Below, in pieces: positions 33,701 through 45,166 of a stretch of 64,000 nt of DNA. Position 1 is the first letter of the stretch; each line of letters begins with the position of its first letter. The DNA comes from Nematostella vectensis. Lineage: Eukaryota > Cnidaria > Anthozoa > Actiniaria > Edwardsiidae. Where the stretch lies: positions 3,038,001 to 3,102,000 of the forward strand of contig NC_064046.1 of the NCBI RefSeq assembly GCF_932526225.1. The letters run 5' to 3'. The position numbers were made by a program, and so were the translations under genes. The notes below the pieces were generated by a model. The model saw nothing but the letters and a program-made list of their open reading frames with translations, was not told where the DNA came from and ran no database searches.

Positions 33701-35377
33701 GGAGATTATAAGCCTCTTTCAGGATATGAAATGAAATTAACATTACCTCTCCTTTTACCCAAGGCTGATGCATTCCTGCAACATTTATTTGTTATACCTT
33801 TCAGTTCCTGGCTTATTTCATAATATTGGTGGGAATCTAAGCATGCCGTGTGTGTTGCTAGGCAACTTACCAGGTCCTTTAATAGTTCACAGCCAAGCCC
33901 CCCAGCTCCAATCACTAGCACTTTGGCCGATTCCAGAATGAACTGGAGGACCTTGAAAAAGTAAAACAACAACAGAAACTAAGTAAACTATGATTTACAA
34001 AATCTCTCCTAAAATATGCTTGGAAATTTGATTTTAATAGTCTAGCCACATTCTGCTTTTTAAACTGTTTGCAAAAAGCATGGTCAGATAATTGAAACTA
34101 GCCAGCTATTCCAAGCAATAAGAAGTTGTGTGGCCCAATGAAGATTGCTTCCAACTGTAAAATACTTTCTTATTCACTGTTAGCCACAGACAACATCTGT
34201 GGTCTAAATAACTGATCAGTTTTTGGGGAAATGAGCAAAAGAACACATGAATAGACACATCACATTTCCAAAGCTAGATTCCTGCTTCCAAAATTTAGTT
34301 TGCTTAAGATTCAACTTATTCAAGTCTCAGAATGCTGGGTCTGACCCAGAAGTTCCAAAAAATGGAAGCTGGAGGGAGGATTTAAAAAAAGAAAAGTGGA
34401 ACATTCTTCTTCTTTGGGTTTTCTAATATACCGTAAATAATCTAATAAACACCCCCTATCTAAAAAATGCCTCCTATATAATGAACACCCCCCCCCTAAG
34501 CTTACAAGTTTATATTGAATGCTCTTTAATAAATGCCCCCTCTATCTAACGCGCCCCTCCCCACCCTCCTTCCCATGCTTAAAAAACAAAAGTCTTAAAT
34601 CTGAGCTTCGCTTCTACTGGGTGAGACTTGCTTAATGTCAAAGAATGCTTGCTACGCAGGCTTAGACAAGACCCCCACTGTACTTGGGTTTGTAATATTT
34701 TCATATTTGTAAAGAATGCCCCATTATAATAAATGCCTTTTATCTATTGAATGCCGCCCCCCTAGGACCACCAAAATTAAATGGACGCACCAGACATTTA
34801 TTAGATCATTTATGGTACCTTTAGAGTGAATCTCTGAGAATATAGGTGATACATTTAAGGTAGAGGCTACTAAAAGTTGACAAATGCTTGCTTACCTGAG
34901 GTCCTGGTTCAAAGTCTAAGTGCGCAAGAGGCCCTCGTCTTAGAAGCAACTTTTGAATATGGTTCCAACGTCCGGGCCAATCACAACCATCCATCTTGTC
35001 ATTTATCATGCTGAAAATAAGTATAATTTGTTATTAACAAGAAAGTTCTTAAATGTTCCCGTATCGTCCCCATTTTAAGTATTATATACTTAAGTATGTC
35101 CCATTTCGCCTCACCCCAAACTCCTGAACCAATTTTTGTCCTGACCCCTGACGAAGGCTGTTCATAAATCTAAAAGCAACCATTCCCTTTTATAGAAGGG
35201 CATTATTCTAGTCTGGCGTTCCAGCAGCGTTAACTGTTAGGTATAAAGCCGATAGCCATGATTTTTGTGTGTGAAAAAGCTAACATAACGGGGAAAGCTA
35301 GCATCATCATCAAACCAAGCGGCACAAATTAACCCAAGAAAAACTTACTTTGGAGAAGGTGATTCCTCTACTTCCAT
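24741..35377 (-). CDS. UBA3: NEDD8-activating enzyme E1 catalytic subunit, 18 coding exons
   Basis: With NAE1 it adenylates NEDD8 and passes it to UBC12 for cullin neddylation. Exons: 35349-35377, 34896-35010, 33871-33951, 33528-33610, 33290-33388, 33089-33123, 32847-32911, 32087-32165, 31379-31458, 30760-30862, 29859-29972, 29242-29295, 28798-28834, 28552-28633, 27734-27834, 25183-25246, 24932-24986, 24741-24838. Total 1374 nt, 457 aa (human 463); all phases close. Seen: ATP-binding [52 protein letters not shown], zinc cysteines ACIEC and CPACSQ, catalytic Cys in NFPLCTIA, and the UBC12-binding ubiquitin-like C-terminus ending [18 protein letters not shown]. Donors of exons 5 (GTAATC) and 17 (GTTACA) are weak. 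It is divergent from the C-CAP-like gene. Confidence 0.97.
25660..26985 (+). pseudogene. Degraded mobile-element coding relic in UBA3 intron 15
   Basis: Broken plus-strand frames. The last part, after a frameshift near 26785, reads [17 protein letters not shown] then [11 protein letters not shown]. This resembles the C-terminal part of cysteine-peptidase-like domains carried by some eukaryotic mobile elements (recalled, not searched). Upstream frames ([20 protein letters not shown] at about 25800) are not recognised and may belong to something else. Stops and frame changes argue against a living gene. Confidence 0.4.
27836..28270. repeat. About 52-60-bp minisatellite abutting the UBA3 exon 15 acceptor
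   Basis: At least seven copies of ATCACAGCAAAATAATGATTT followed by an ATAGATAATAGATAAAGTCTACT block. The array begins a few bases from the acceptor of exon 27734-27834. The copies include the minus-strand TTTTGCTGTGAT stretch that leads into the real acceptor, plus acceptor-like TAG ends. Confidence 0.9.
29466..29716. mobile_element. Inverted-repeat element in UBA3 intron 11
   Basis: AGCAGCATTGTCACCAGTTT at the left is the reverse complement of AAACTGGTGACAATGCTGCT at the right. There is about 200 bp between the arms and no ORF of note. Flanks read TTA and TAA. Confidence 0.8.
30336..30628. mobile_element. Near-palindromic TIR element, 293 bp, in UBA3 intron 10
   Basis: Ends GATATTATTACGAAAATAAA and its reverse complement, with most of the interior also palindromic (GTTTGTCAACAG / CTGTTGACAAAC). 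Both flanks are ATT, a possible 3-bp target duplication. A related arm is at 7640-7740. Confidence 0.85.
31000..31195. repeat. Dispersed GGGGGCACGTGC-type repeat, copy 1
   Basis: The segment ATGACCAGTAGGGGCATGGC through the C run to GCCTGCTACGGCCCTG is closely matched by 55500-55640 in EIF2S2 intron 5. Confidence 0.7.
32741..32819. mobile_element. 79-bp hairpin element in UBA3 intron 7
   Basis: TTAGTCTCCTTTCCAGTTGT and CTGCGTTTGTCAG at the left are answered by CTGACAAACGCAG and GGAGACTAA at the right, leaving a loop of about 13 bases. It ends 27 bp before exon 32847-32911 on the intron side. Confidence 0.85.
34430..34800. repeat. Degenerate TAATAAATGCCCCC-type repeat
   Basis: Repeated phrases such as TAATAAACACCCCCTATCTA, AATAAATGCCCCCTCTATCTA and AATAAATGCCTTTTATCTA, ending near CAGACATTTATTAGATCATTTATGG. 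It lies in UBA3 intron 2. Probably an inverted-repeat element with a low-complexity centre. Confidence 0.45.
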
Positions 35378-35956
35378 TTTGAGTCAATTTTCCGAAAGAG
35401 GAAAGAAATTTAACTAAAAAATCCTAAAATATCAAAATGTCAGAATGATATTAGGTGTCCGATATAATTAGAGGTCGATAACGTTTCGGAGATCCACAGC
35501 CAACCCAATAATAAAAAACACTCTTTGTTTCATTATGTATTTCATGGAAAATAGATGCAACTCTCAGCATATAAAAAACTTTTATAAAAACATTTTTATT
35601 GTGACAAACAAGTACAATTACGAAATCTTACAATAACCATTACATTTTGGGTAGCCTGTGTTTCCCCGAAGAATTTCAATAATAGCTCGTTACATCTTCG
35701 TAAGGGTTTGAAATGCTTCGGTACCCCACAGGCATCCCATGTTTATAAATAGCAGTGATTGATTTTATTTTTTTTTCAAAACCTCGTGAAATTCCCTTGC
35801 GTCAAATTGTTATTTATGCCGAGGAGTCATAGCAGCTCTTAAAACAAAATCGGCGAATCAAACCCAATCTGTCTATAAAAGCAGCTTTGACGTTGAGCTT
35901 GTGATCATTTCTGGGGGTGAAAGCTCGTCGATTTTTGTAACAGACGAACTACGAAC
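35378..35956. promoter_or_regulatory. Probable bidirectional promoter, UBA3 / C-CAP-like gene
   Basis: 579 bp lie between the divergent start codons (35377 minus, 35957 plus). No other gene or repeat is seen. No particular element is claimed. Confidence 0.5.
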
Positions 35957-37679
35957 ATGAGCCAAGAACAGGCGAACAAAATTCAGGGCTCTTTTCTCCT
36001 GGCTTCTCGACCAAAACACACCATCTCCGATCGAGATGGAGAGAGCATCGAGCTTACTTCTGGCGTGCCAAATGCTATGATATTCGTCCAAAACTGCAAA
36101 AACTGCGACTTTTCGCTTAACCAGAAAGCCGTCAAAGTGTTCGTGGATAGTTGCAAAAATTGTGTCTTTAAAATTCGAAATTCTCTGCTTAGTGGAACTA
36201 TGGAGCTCCTACGTTGCGAGAACATGACTCTGAACTTACAGGAGGGCGGCAAGGTGAGAATTTGTAGCGATAGCATTGATAACTAATAAAACATATCAAA
36301 CTATTGTATAGCCGTCAAAATGGGAGCATGAAACACGGAGGTGGGGCTGTGAGTGTGTATGGGGGGAAAGAGGGAGGGCTGGAGGATGGTCTTCCAATTA
36401 TGTAGTCTCCTTCAAAGCCACTCCCGTTCGCTTTGAGTGATTTGAGCCCAAGACTAAGGACAGCTAAGCAGAAGACTACCCAAGCAGCAAATATGCAAAT
36501 CCTTTATCACTAAAACTTAATGTTGTGCTTGCGTTCTCGGAGGAGTGGTCCCATAAGTGGGGGGGGGGGCAAAAGTTGTGGGGGAGGGGTGGGTAGTGGT
36601 TTCAGGGGGGAGGGGTGGTTGGTGGTTCCAAATCCTATTTATAAGAACGGTTGCATATATACCGCTTGAAAACCGTTGGTTAAAAAAAACGTTCATATAT
36701 ATCTAGAGAAGCATCTGATCAGAAAAGTGGTTGGGGGCTGGCGCCTCCCTTCCCCTGCCCCTCCCCTTCCGCCGCTTCTGATTCTCTCCATAAAAATGAG
36801 GTTAATATACTTGTGAGTTTTAAAGATGTACAAGTAATATCATCTTTTATTAAGAAACGATTCATACATATAATTCTTGATACACATCTTTGTGCATGTA
36901 AGCCACAGGCGTGTACATACCCAAGGGGGGTGCACATTCATAGGTATCATATAGAAATAGGATTTTATTTGAAGATTCCTTAATAAGAAATGACCCACTT
37001 TTTGGTCGACAAGGCCCTGCACCCCCGTTGTGTAACGCACCTGAGCCCCATGTTTAGGTAAAGAAAATCTGCTCAGAAAAGTTGGAGGGGCAAGCAGATG
37101 AAAGCAACCTAGTCTTTGGTTATAGCAGTGGCTGTTTCAGGATTTTTCAAAGGATGGTTTCATTTATAAAAACTATAGTATAGTAATATATCAGTCTTCC
37201 AAGCCATTAATTGTCTGTTCTAAGGACAATCATTATTTTACTTTAAAACAGTAGTATTGCTAGAACCATGGAACCAACCATAAATAAGAAGCCAATGGAT
37301 AACTAATATGTTGATTTTTTTGTTATAGGTAAGCACCTTGACTGCCGAAGACACCAAGACATTGGCCATCAATGCAGAGAGGCCTAACCAGCTTGAAATG
37401 ATTTATGTCTTCCATACAACAAATGCAGTGATCACAGTAACTGAAGCCAGCCCCATACACTTCCCCATAACCCCAACTGAAGGTCCAGACTGGCAGTATG
37501 TCGTGCAATGGATACAAAAAGACGGAGAGAGGAAACTCATCTGTGAGAAGGTCATAAGAGAGGGGGTCTTCCCAACTACTGAGCGCCAACTGAGGGAGTC
37601 CCTTGAACGAGAGAGAGAATTTAGTCAAAGAATGGCAACAGCCTTGGTAGATGGAGTGAAAATCAGTAAGCCACAGTAG
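35957..37679 (+). CDS. C-CAP / cofactor C-like beta-helix protein, 2 exons
   Basis: Exons 35957-36253 and 37329-37679, phase 0 (AAG-GTA), 215 aa. The first half has repeated short strands with a CARP-like rhythm: IFVQNCKNCDFSL, VFVDSCKNCVFKI and LLRCENMTLNL. This is typical of the beta-helix of cyclase-associated protein C-termini and tubulin cofactor C. The second half is NAERPNQLEMIYVFH and a charged helix (TERQLRESLEREREF). I do not recognise a specific orthologue. An actin- or tubulin-related role would be inference only. An AATAAA at 38028-38033 is a plausible poly(A) signal. The start has an A at -3 and is the first ATG of the frame. Confidence 0.8.
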
Positions 37680-40670
37680 AAAAACTAGCTATGAGTTTGA
37701 CACTCTTAAATGATATTGCATGTGCTAAACAACACTAGAAATCCACTTGTATTAAATGTTAATTTTTTTGAAGATTCTGTGCTTTCTAGAAATACCACCA
37801 GACTGCCACCAGCTTACATCCCTCTGGTCTATACCAAGATCTCCTACTGTGTTTCACCACACACAACCATCCTAAAACCCACAGGTCCTCCTCTGTGCAG
37901 AATATATCAGGCCTGTAGCAAGGATTTTGAGCGGGATGGTTCATTTTTCCATTTCAGCGGACCAAATTTCCGGTATACCCCTCTCTTCGCCTTATTACAT
38001 TAGGTAATGAATACTTCATATAAATCAAATAAATGCCTCTCTTGTATTACCACCAAACTAACAAAACTGTACAATTTCGTTCCTGTATTACTATCAAACT
38101 AATGGAACTGTACATGTAATTTCTCATTCAGAAGAGTTTTTGGACAAAAGGATGATGTCCTTATAAAAAAGGCACCTTTTTATAACGACATCATCTCATT
38201 TTTAAGAAGTAGAGAGATGTAAATAAAAAATGGTATAAGTTACTTTGTGGGAAACCCCTAAGAAGTGTGTTCAACCACAGGATACCCATTACTTGTTGTG
38301 GGTACCTGCTTGAACACGAGTAAATAACTCATAAACAATATTCCTGGCCAATTGCCCGATCGATTCAGCGTATTATATCGGGTGTCGTATCATCTATGTA
38401 AAAAGGATTTAAAAAAAGCAAATTATTTTTGTTGCGTCACAATAAGTTGAAATGCCATAAGAAGTCCGAAGTCCGGTTGTACTGTTGATCGCCGAATCTA
38501 CTGTTTTCTTTGCTGTGACTGGCATATTGTCAACGATACGACTTCTAATATCAAAGGTAAATCTAATCATATTCTCTTTTTTATTGTGAGCTAGCTTCTT
38601 TCCATGAGTTTCCCAAATCGCAAATATTGTTTTTTGTACTTCTGATTTCTATTCTATAGCGGGTATGTCAGTTGAACTTGAATACCAGTGGTAATTTTAA
38701 GACGGATGATTGCGCGGTGAAAAACATCCAAAAAAAACCTTACATATAAACGTTCTTTGTGAGGTTAACAATATAGTAAAATATACAAATAGTCCCAAAT
38801 AGTTTACTCTGGATAGGTTATCTAATAATAATATAATAATACACTTCACCGAAAAGTGTGTTTAAAGACTTATCTTCTTTGCGTTTGCAAATGGCAAAAA
38901 TGCAAGATCGCTTGAAATACCTGAGAATATCTTGTATTTGTAATATGGACGAGCCCTCTTTCTATAATTTAATATTGTACTCCGCTTGGGGGCGTTTCAC
39001 GTGTTTCTATTTTTATAAGTTATGCAAAGAAAGCAACAGGTTCCCTAACAAAACGGAATTTTATGTAACTTCTCACAGGTCCGTCATAGTAATGTCAAGC
39101 TACGACAGATGGAAAGCTTCGTTAAGGATTTTATATTTAAGACAAATTGTATTTACTCAAACTATCGACACAAAGATGTACTCTATTCAGGAAAAGAGTT
39201 CACAGTTTAGCAAATATATCATAGCCTTGGGCTAAGTTCTGCTGCGCTTTTTTGTTCATGGCGTTCGTCACTGTAACGTCTAAAAATTTTAATTTTTATG
39301 TAATGAAAGAACCAATTTTACATTTCCCGCTTTTTTCGCAAAAGTATAGTTGCCGCACATTAACGTCACTGGATAATTTTTTAACTCTCCTCCTTCGATC
39401 CACACGGAAAGCTCTAGAGTGGGAAATGTGGTGAATTTATCAGGAAAAATCGAAGTTTTGCTATTTCAAAACGTTGAAGGAATCCTGAGGTATTATTTAC
39501 GATATGTTTTTCCAAATCTCTGGTCACGTGGGATGCAAGCCTCACCACAACGTTAGATCATTTTCACTCTAAAGAGCGTGACCTGAGAATCATTAAAACA
39601 CGCACTAATCGAATATTGATGGGAGCGTCGGGTGTGGTGATGTCTGCTCAGCGGCTTGCTAAGGAAACTACTTCCTTCTTTCTACAGGGGTAACAAAAGT
39701 TCGGATCAGAAATAATACCCATAAAGTCCTAGCTTCTATGGGATTGTGAGAAAAAACTGAAGAGATAAGCAGGTGAGTTTGTACTGGACATACAGACGAG
39801 TAATGAGACCAAGACAGTTGCAGGAACAAGAAACATTGTATTTTGTAAACTGATAAACAAAAAAACGCGTAAGCGAAAACGTCCCCTTTCTAGAAACAGG
39901 TTGGTTTAAAACGACACAGTATCTTCATATTCTGATATTTAGTCATTTTGCTCGTCTTTTCTTAGTGATATTCTAGATTTTTTTCTTCTTCTTTTCCGGT
40001 ACAGTCAATACAGTTTATTGATCAGCGTGGTTTGTACCATGCGTAGCGTCGTGGAAACTCTCCCGTGCGCAGATTCATGTTTCCCGTCACTTTTCTTGTG
40101 TCATAAGTCTTCAGATATTTCCCTAGCGTTGCGAAGCCAGTAATACGGAGTAACATGCAGTTAGGAGCTATAGTAAGCAGTGTGTCGTGAAGTCTGGCAT
40201 GTCGAGCGGTTTATAGCTTGTCACGCCATACAGGTATAATACCATACCCTTTGTAGCTCAACTCGGCTCGTTCCCATGTCCCAACGATAATATTATACCG
40301 TTTATAACACTCGTTTTCATGTCATTTTACTCGTTTTGTCATTCGTCTCGTTTTGAGGTTCGCTGCGTGATTTGCCGCATGCTGACGAAACGGGCGTGCG
40401 CCCCTGTGCAATTTCGGTCTTCCAGCTGGTGGCATGTCACAATTTGTCAATACTCCTCTTGTAGCGAAGTCATGATTCCCTTATGACGTATCGTACTGAA
40501 TGCCAAGTCGTTGTTTTTTTTTATATAAATATTGAATATAAGTTGCTTAGTCATCATGAGAAAGAAATATACGTTTAAAGTTTCGGGGCGTGAATTAGAG
40601 CTACTAGCATAAGTGAAATGGCAGACATGAGCCGTTGAGAATTTAATGGCTCGACTTTAAGGTGTCTGTG
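37680..40670. other. No gene recognised
   Basis: 3' flank of the C-CAP-like gene, then AT-rich sequence. A 125-codon open frame at 38858-39235 has no recognisable domain and is not called. A donor-like AAAG-GTAAATC near 38553 could end an untranslated exon of a downstream gene; this is speculation. Confidence 0.5.
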
Positions 40671-40680
40671 GCCTGTTTTT

Positions 40681-43094
40681 TTTTCGTGGTCACCGGCTGA
40701 TACTCAACAAATGTCGAAAAACAGAAAGCTTGCTGCCTGTATGAGTTTCAAGAGAACATGCGGCGTAGGACCTAATATCACAGGTTTGCGATGAAATTTA
40801 ATCACTTTTAGATATAATACAAGAGGGGCCAAGCGCGCATAGATCTGCGCAACTCATGACACGGCCCCTTAAAATGCTCAATATACTTAAAATATAAAAT
40901 CTTAAAAAAGCTGCGCCAGATTTGACAAGGATACAACAATATATTTAGGCATTTTGTAGAAAATATAAGATATGGGTGCTCCCACAGACGAATAACAGAG
41001 CTTTGGTTACTAGCGCGTGTGTACTAGGGGTACGCGTGTGTACTAGGAGTACGCGTGTGTACAAGGAGTACGCGTGTGTACTAGGAGTACGCGTGTGTAC
41101 AAGAAGTACGCGTGTGTACTAGGAGTACGCGTGTGTACTAGGGGTACGCGTGTGTACTAGGGGTACGCGTGTGTACTAGGGGTACGCGTGTGTATTAGGA
41201 GTACGCGTGTGTACTAGGAGTACGCGTGTGTACTAGGAGTACGCGTGTGTACTAGGAGTACGCGTGTGTATTAGGAGTACGCGTGTGTACTAGGAGTACG
41301 CGTGTGTACTAGGAGTACGCGTGTGTACTAGGAGTACGCGTGTGTATTAGGAGTACGCGTGTGTACTAGGAGTACGCGTGTGTACTAGGAGTACGCGTGT
41401 GTACTAGGAGTACGCGTGTGTACTAGGGGTACGCGTGTCTACTAGGGGTACGCGTGTGTACTAGGGGTACGCGTGTGTATTAGGAGTACGCGTGTGTACT
41501 AGGAGTACGCGTGTGTACTAGGAGTACGCGTGTGTACTAGGAGTACGCGTGTGTACTAGGAGTACGCGTGTGCACTAGGGGTACGCGTGTGTACTAGGAG
41601 TACGCGTGTGTACTAGGAGTACGCGTGTGTACTAGGAGTACGCGTGTGTACTAGGGATACGCGTGTGTACTAGGGGTACGCGTGTGTACTAGGAGTACGC
41701 GTGTGTACTAGGAGTACGCGTGTGTACTAGGAGTACGCGTGTGTACTAGGGATACGCGTGTGCACTAGGGGTACGCGTGTGTACTAGGGGTACGCGTGTG
41801 TACTAGGGGTACGCGTGTGTACTAGGGGTACGCGTGTCTACTAGGGGTACGCGTGTGTACTAGGGGTACGCGTGTGTACTAGGGGTACGCGTGTGTACTA
41901 GAAGTACGCGTGTTTACTTGGGGTACGCGTGTGTACTAGGAGTACGCGTGTGTACTAGGAGTACGCGTGTGTACTAGGGATACGCGTGTGCACTAGGGGT
42001 ACGCGTGTGTACTAGGAGTACGCGTGTGTACTAGGGGTACGCGTGTGTACTAGGGGTACGCGTGTGTACTAGGAGTACGCGTGTGCACTAGGGGTACGCG
42101 TGTGTACTAGGAGTACGCGTGTGTACTAGGAGTACGCGTGTGTACTAGGAGTACGCGTGTGTACTAGGAGTACGCGTGTGTACTAGGAGTACGCGTGTGT
42201 ACTAGGGGTACGCGTGTGTACTAGGAGTACGCGTGTGTACTAGGGGTACGCGTGTGTACTAGGAGTACGCGTGTGTACTAGGAGTACGCGTGTGTACTAG
42301 GAGTACGCGTGTGTACTAGGAGTACGCGTGTGTACTAGGGGTACGCGTGTCTACTAGGGGTACGCGTGTGTACTAGGGGTACGCGTGTGTATTAGGAGTA
42401 CGCGTGTGTACTAGGAGTACGCGTGTGTACTAGGAGTACGCGTGTGTACTAGGAGTACGCGTGTGTACTAGGAGTACGCGTGTGTACTAGGAGTACGCGT
42501 GTGTACTAGGAGTACGCGTGTGTACTAGGAGTACGCGTGTGTACTAGGAGTACGCGTGTGTACTAGGGGTACGCGTGTGTACTAGGAGTACGCGTGTGTA
42601 CTAGGAGTACGCGTGTGTACTAGGAGTACGCGTGTGTACTAGGAGTACCACGAAATTTTGAAAGTCTCGCAAAATTTCGCAAAGTCTCGTAAGCTCGGCC
42701 CTTTTCTACGCAAGTCTCGAAGTCTCGGGTTTTTCTTTTTCAAATTTTAGGGTTCTCGGAGCCTCGCTTCTTTTTTCCATTTTCTTGGGGTCTCTGATTT
42801 TTAAACGCGATTTCGGAGTCCCTTACTACTCTGTTAAACGCGATCTGTTTTATGTTGTTACCATGCTACGGGTTTCATCTTCTTTTTTGAGTCTCGAGTC
42901 TTTATCCTTTCCGCTCTAAACAGGAACTTTAGCTACTGTAGCAAGATTGTTTTTTAACTTTACTTATTAAAGTGATGTTTAAAGTGATGTTTTTCGTGGT
43001 CACCGGCTGATACTCAACAAATGTCGAAAAACAAAAGCTTGCTGCCTGTACGAGTTTCCAGAGAGCATGCAGCTTAGGAACTAATATCACAGAT
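40681..43094. repeat. 110-bp direct repeats flanking the satellite
   Basis: TTTTCGTGGTCACCGGCTGA to CTAATATCACAG occurs at 40681-40793 and again at 42991-43092 in the same orientation, about 90% alike by eye. The 19-bp satellite lies between them. Confidence 0.9.
41017..42650. repeat. 19-bp satellite, about 86 copies
   Basis: The unit is TACGCGTGTGTACTAGGAG with a common AGGGG variant and rarer ATTAGG, GTGTCT, GTGCAC and GGGATA variants. A rare variant (GTGTCT) recurs at intervals that are exact multiples of 19 (399, 513 and 912 bp), so no indels have accumulated between those points and longer blocks were duplicated. There are two or three CpGs per unit. Confidence 0.95.
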
Positions 43095-44600
43095 TTTTAT
43101 CCGGTTTACAAGAGGCCTGAAAAGCTCTGGCTCGGTTTTCAAGAGAACGAGAAATCTCGGGATCGGGTACCGAAATTCCACAAAAGTCTCGGGCTCGGAT
43201 TCTGAAAAACACGGGTCTACCCATCGCTACACCTTGTAATTTACACAACAATGTACACAACAGTATTATTTTCATCATCGGTACACTACTACACCATTTC
43301 ATTAATCTTTTTGTTGATAGCTGCATGGTGGCCATGTTTGTCAGTTTGTTGTTGTAAGCGTTTTTCATATTTTTATAAGGCGCGTAACTAGGGCGCGCAC
43401 TTCTCGACCGCAATACTTAGGTCATATCTTACATATCTCAGAGCTCAGTAGAGGGGTGCGCAGAGGACTGGGGACGCGTGCACATACCTCTTCCGGTAAA
43501 CTGACCGACCTCTTGTCTACCTATTTCAAAAAAACGTTGTCGAAAAGCGCTTAGTCTTACTCACCTATACCGTGAGGCGGTATGGATAATTTGTTGCTTA
43601 GAATTCTTATTTTATTTTCAGGCCTTTATTAAATAGACTGTTGTTTTGTCTGTTCTGACAGCGCTTAACGAATTTGCCCCGGTAGTGAAGAATTGCAAAG
43701 TCTAAAACAACATATATTACCATACTACCATGGACAACGTTTTTTGAAATAGCAGTATGTGTTTGGGTCCGTTAATCCGCTTTGCAGAATCTTCCAATGT
43801 TTGTTATCGTGTGGCTTTTGAGAATTGTGCTCGCTTGTAAAAGTGTTAGCGAAGGGTTGCGTTTCATGCGCAGTAGTCCACCTCTTTTGTAGTCTACTTG
43901 CTACAGATCCATATCATTCAGTGGCTGTCGTTTTTCTAAATGGTCTAAAAGAGCATGGGGCGAGCGCGCGGGAGACCTGTGATATTCTAAAACGTTAGAG
44001 ACTAGGCTCCATTTCCAAAATGGATGCCAGTGCCATTTCGGTTTATTCGACCTCTCTTTTCAATTGATTTCAAGGATTATTAATTAGGTTTAATTTATTT
44101 AAGTTTAGTTAAGAATACTGTAGCAAACTTAACATAGGGGTTGCAGGGACGTACACGAGTTGCACTATTTTAACACAAAGACATATTGTCTCTTAATCTT
44201 TTTCCCCGTGTACGCTTTTTGTCAGTTACCGGTCCGCAATCATTTTGATTTTTGTTGATGCTAAGAATATCACTTTATCTACACTACTTTTTAGAATATC
44301 AGGTGTTTTCTTCCGAAAAAAAAAAACAGGGTATATCTTCCCCAGGAAAAAGCTTGTATTAATTTTTGTAACTTATTTGGAACGCACGCTTTTCTTTACT
44401 AGTGCAACGTGACTTACTGATACTGTATACATAAGGCACGTGATCATGTCTTGATGGTCACGTGAACAAAGATGAATCTTGCAAAAGAAGAGATGCTTTT
44501 CTTGTGACCTGGTATCCCAGCACAATATGTTATCTTATGAAAGAATAATAGTATATTTTTGAAAAATACGGTACTGATACGCGTTGTTTGTTCGTACTTC
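43095..44600. other. No gene recognised
   Basis: Unique-looking sequence with TCTCG-rich phrases near 42660-42790 and 43130-43210. I saw no coding exon, RNA gene or clear element. Confidence 0.4.
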
Positions 44601-45020
44601 AAAACCACTTCAAATCTATTTTTATTGATGGATGGTTGGATGGTTTGATGCTATTTCCTGTTGTTGTTTTTAATCAAGCGCAACTGCCAATATATCATGT
44701 AAAAATCGCCTCAATTCTAGCTTCATAGCGCGGTTCTTCTTGTAAAGACCCAACCAAAAGATGACAATAAGTTTAGGCCGGCTTACCAAGTGGTTGGGTC
44801 TGTCAAATCCGAACCACTTCAAATCTATTTTTATTGATGGATGGGTTGGTGCTATTTCCTGTTGTTGTTTTTAATCAAGCGCAACTGCCAATATATCATG
44901 TAAAAATCGCCTCAATTCTAGCTTCATGGCGCGGTTCTTCTTGTTTAAAGACCCAACCAAAAGAAGGCAATACGGTTATTACTGAGTTTCGACAGGCTAA
45001 CCACGTGGTTGGGTCCGCCG
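44601..45020. repeat. 210-bp tandem duplication upstream of OSGIN
   Basis: Copy 1 is 44601-44810 and copy 2 44811-45020, sharing ACCACTTCAAATCTATTTTT, AATCAAGCGCAACTGCCAAT and the ending TGGTTGGGTC(T/C)G. Only copy 2 has CACGTG in that ending (CCACGTGGTTGGG); copy 1 reads CCAAGTGGTTGGG. Confidence 0.88.
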
Positions 45021-45089
45021 AATCGAAGATTGGTCACGTGGTCACGTAAGGGTTCCGTTGGGCTTTACAACTCCTTTTTGCATCGCAAG

Positions 45090-45166
45090 CGGCCCGTGTC
45101 ACCTGGGAGTAAGAGTCGATCGAACTCTCGCTCTCATCGCTTGGAGATGTCGGGTTTTTTTCAAAT
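45090..45166 (+). other. Candidate untranslated first exon of the OSGIN gene
   Basis: A strong donor (AAAT-GTAAGTGAG, 45167) follows a CACGTG-containing region. The next good acceptor in this direction is TTTTTTTAGCAG at 47744, which would put about 86 bases of 5' UTR before the OSGIN ATG. The exon's 5' end is unknown. Confidence 0.35.

Noticed and set aside
38858-39235. 125-codon plus-strand frame
   Set aside because: AT-rich, no domain, no homologue recalled, and no supportive splice context; likely chance.
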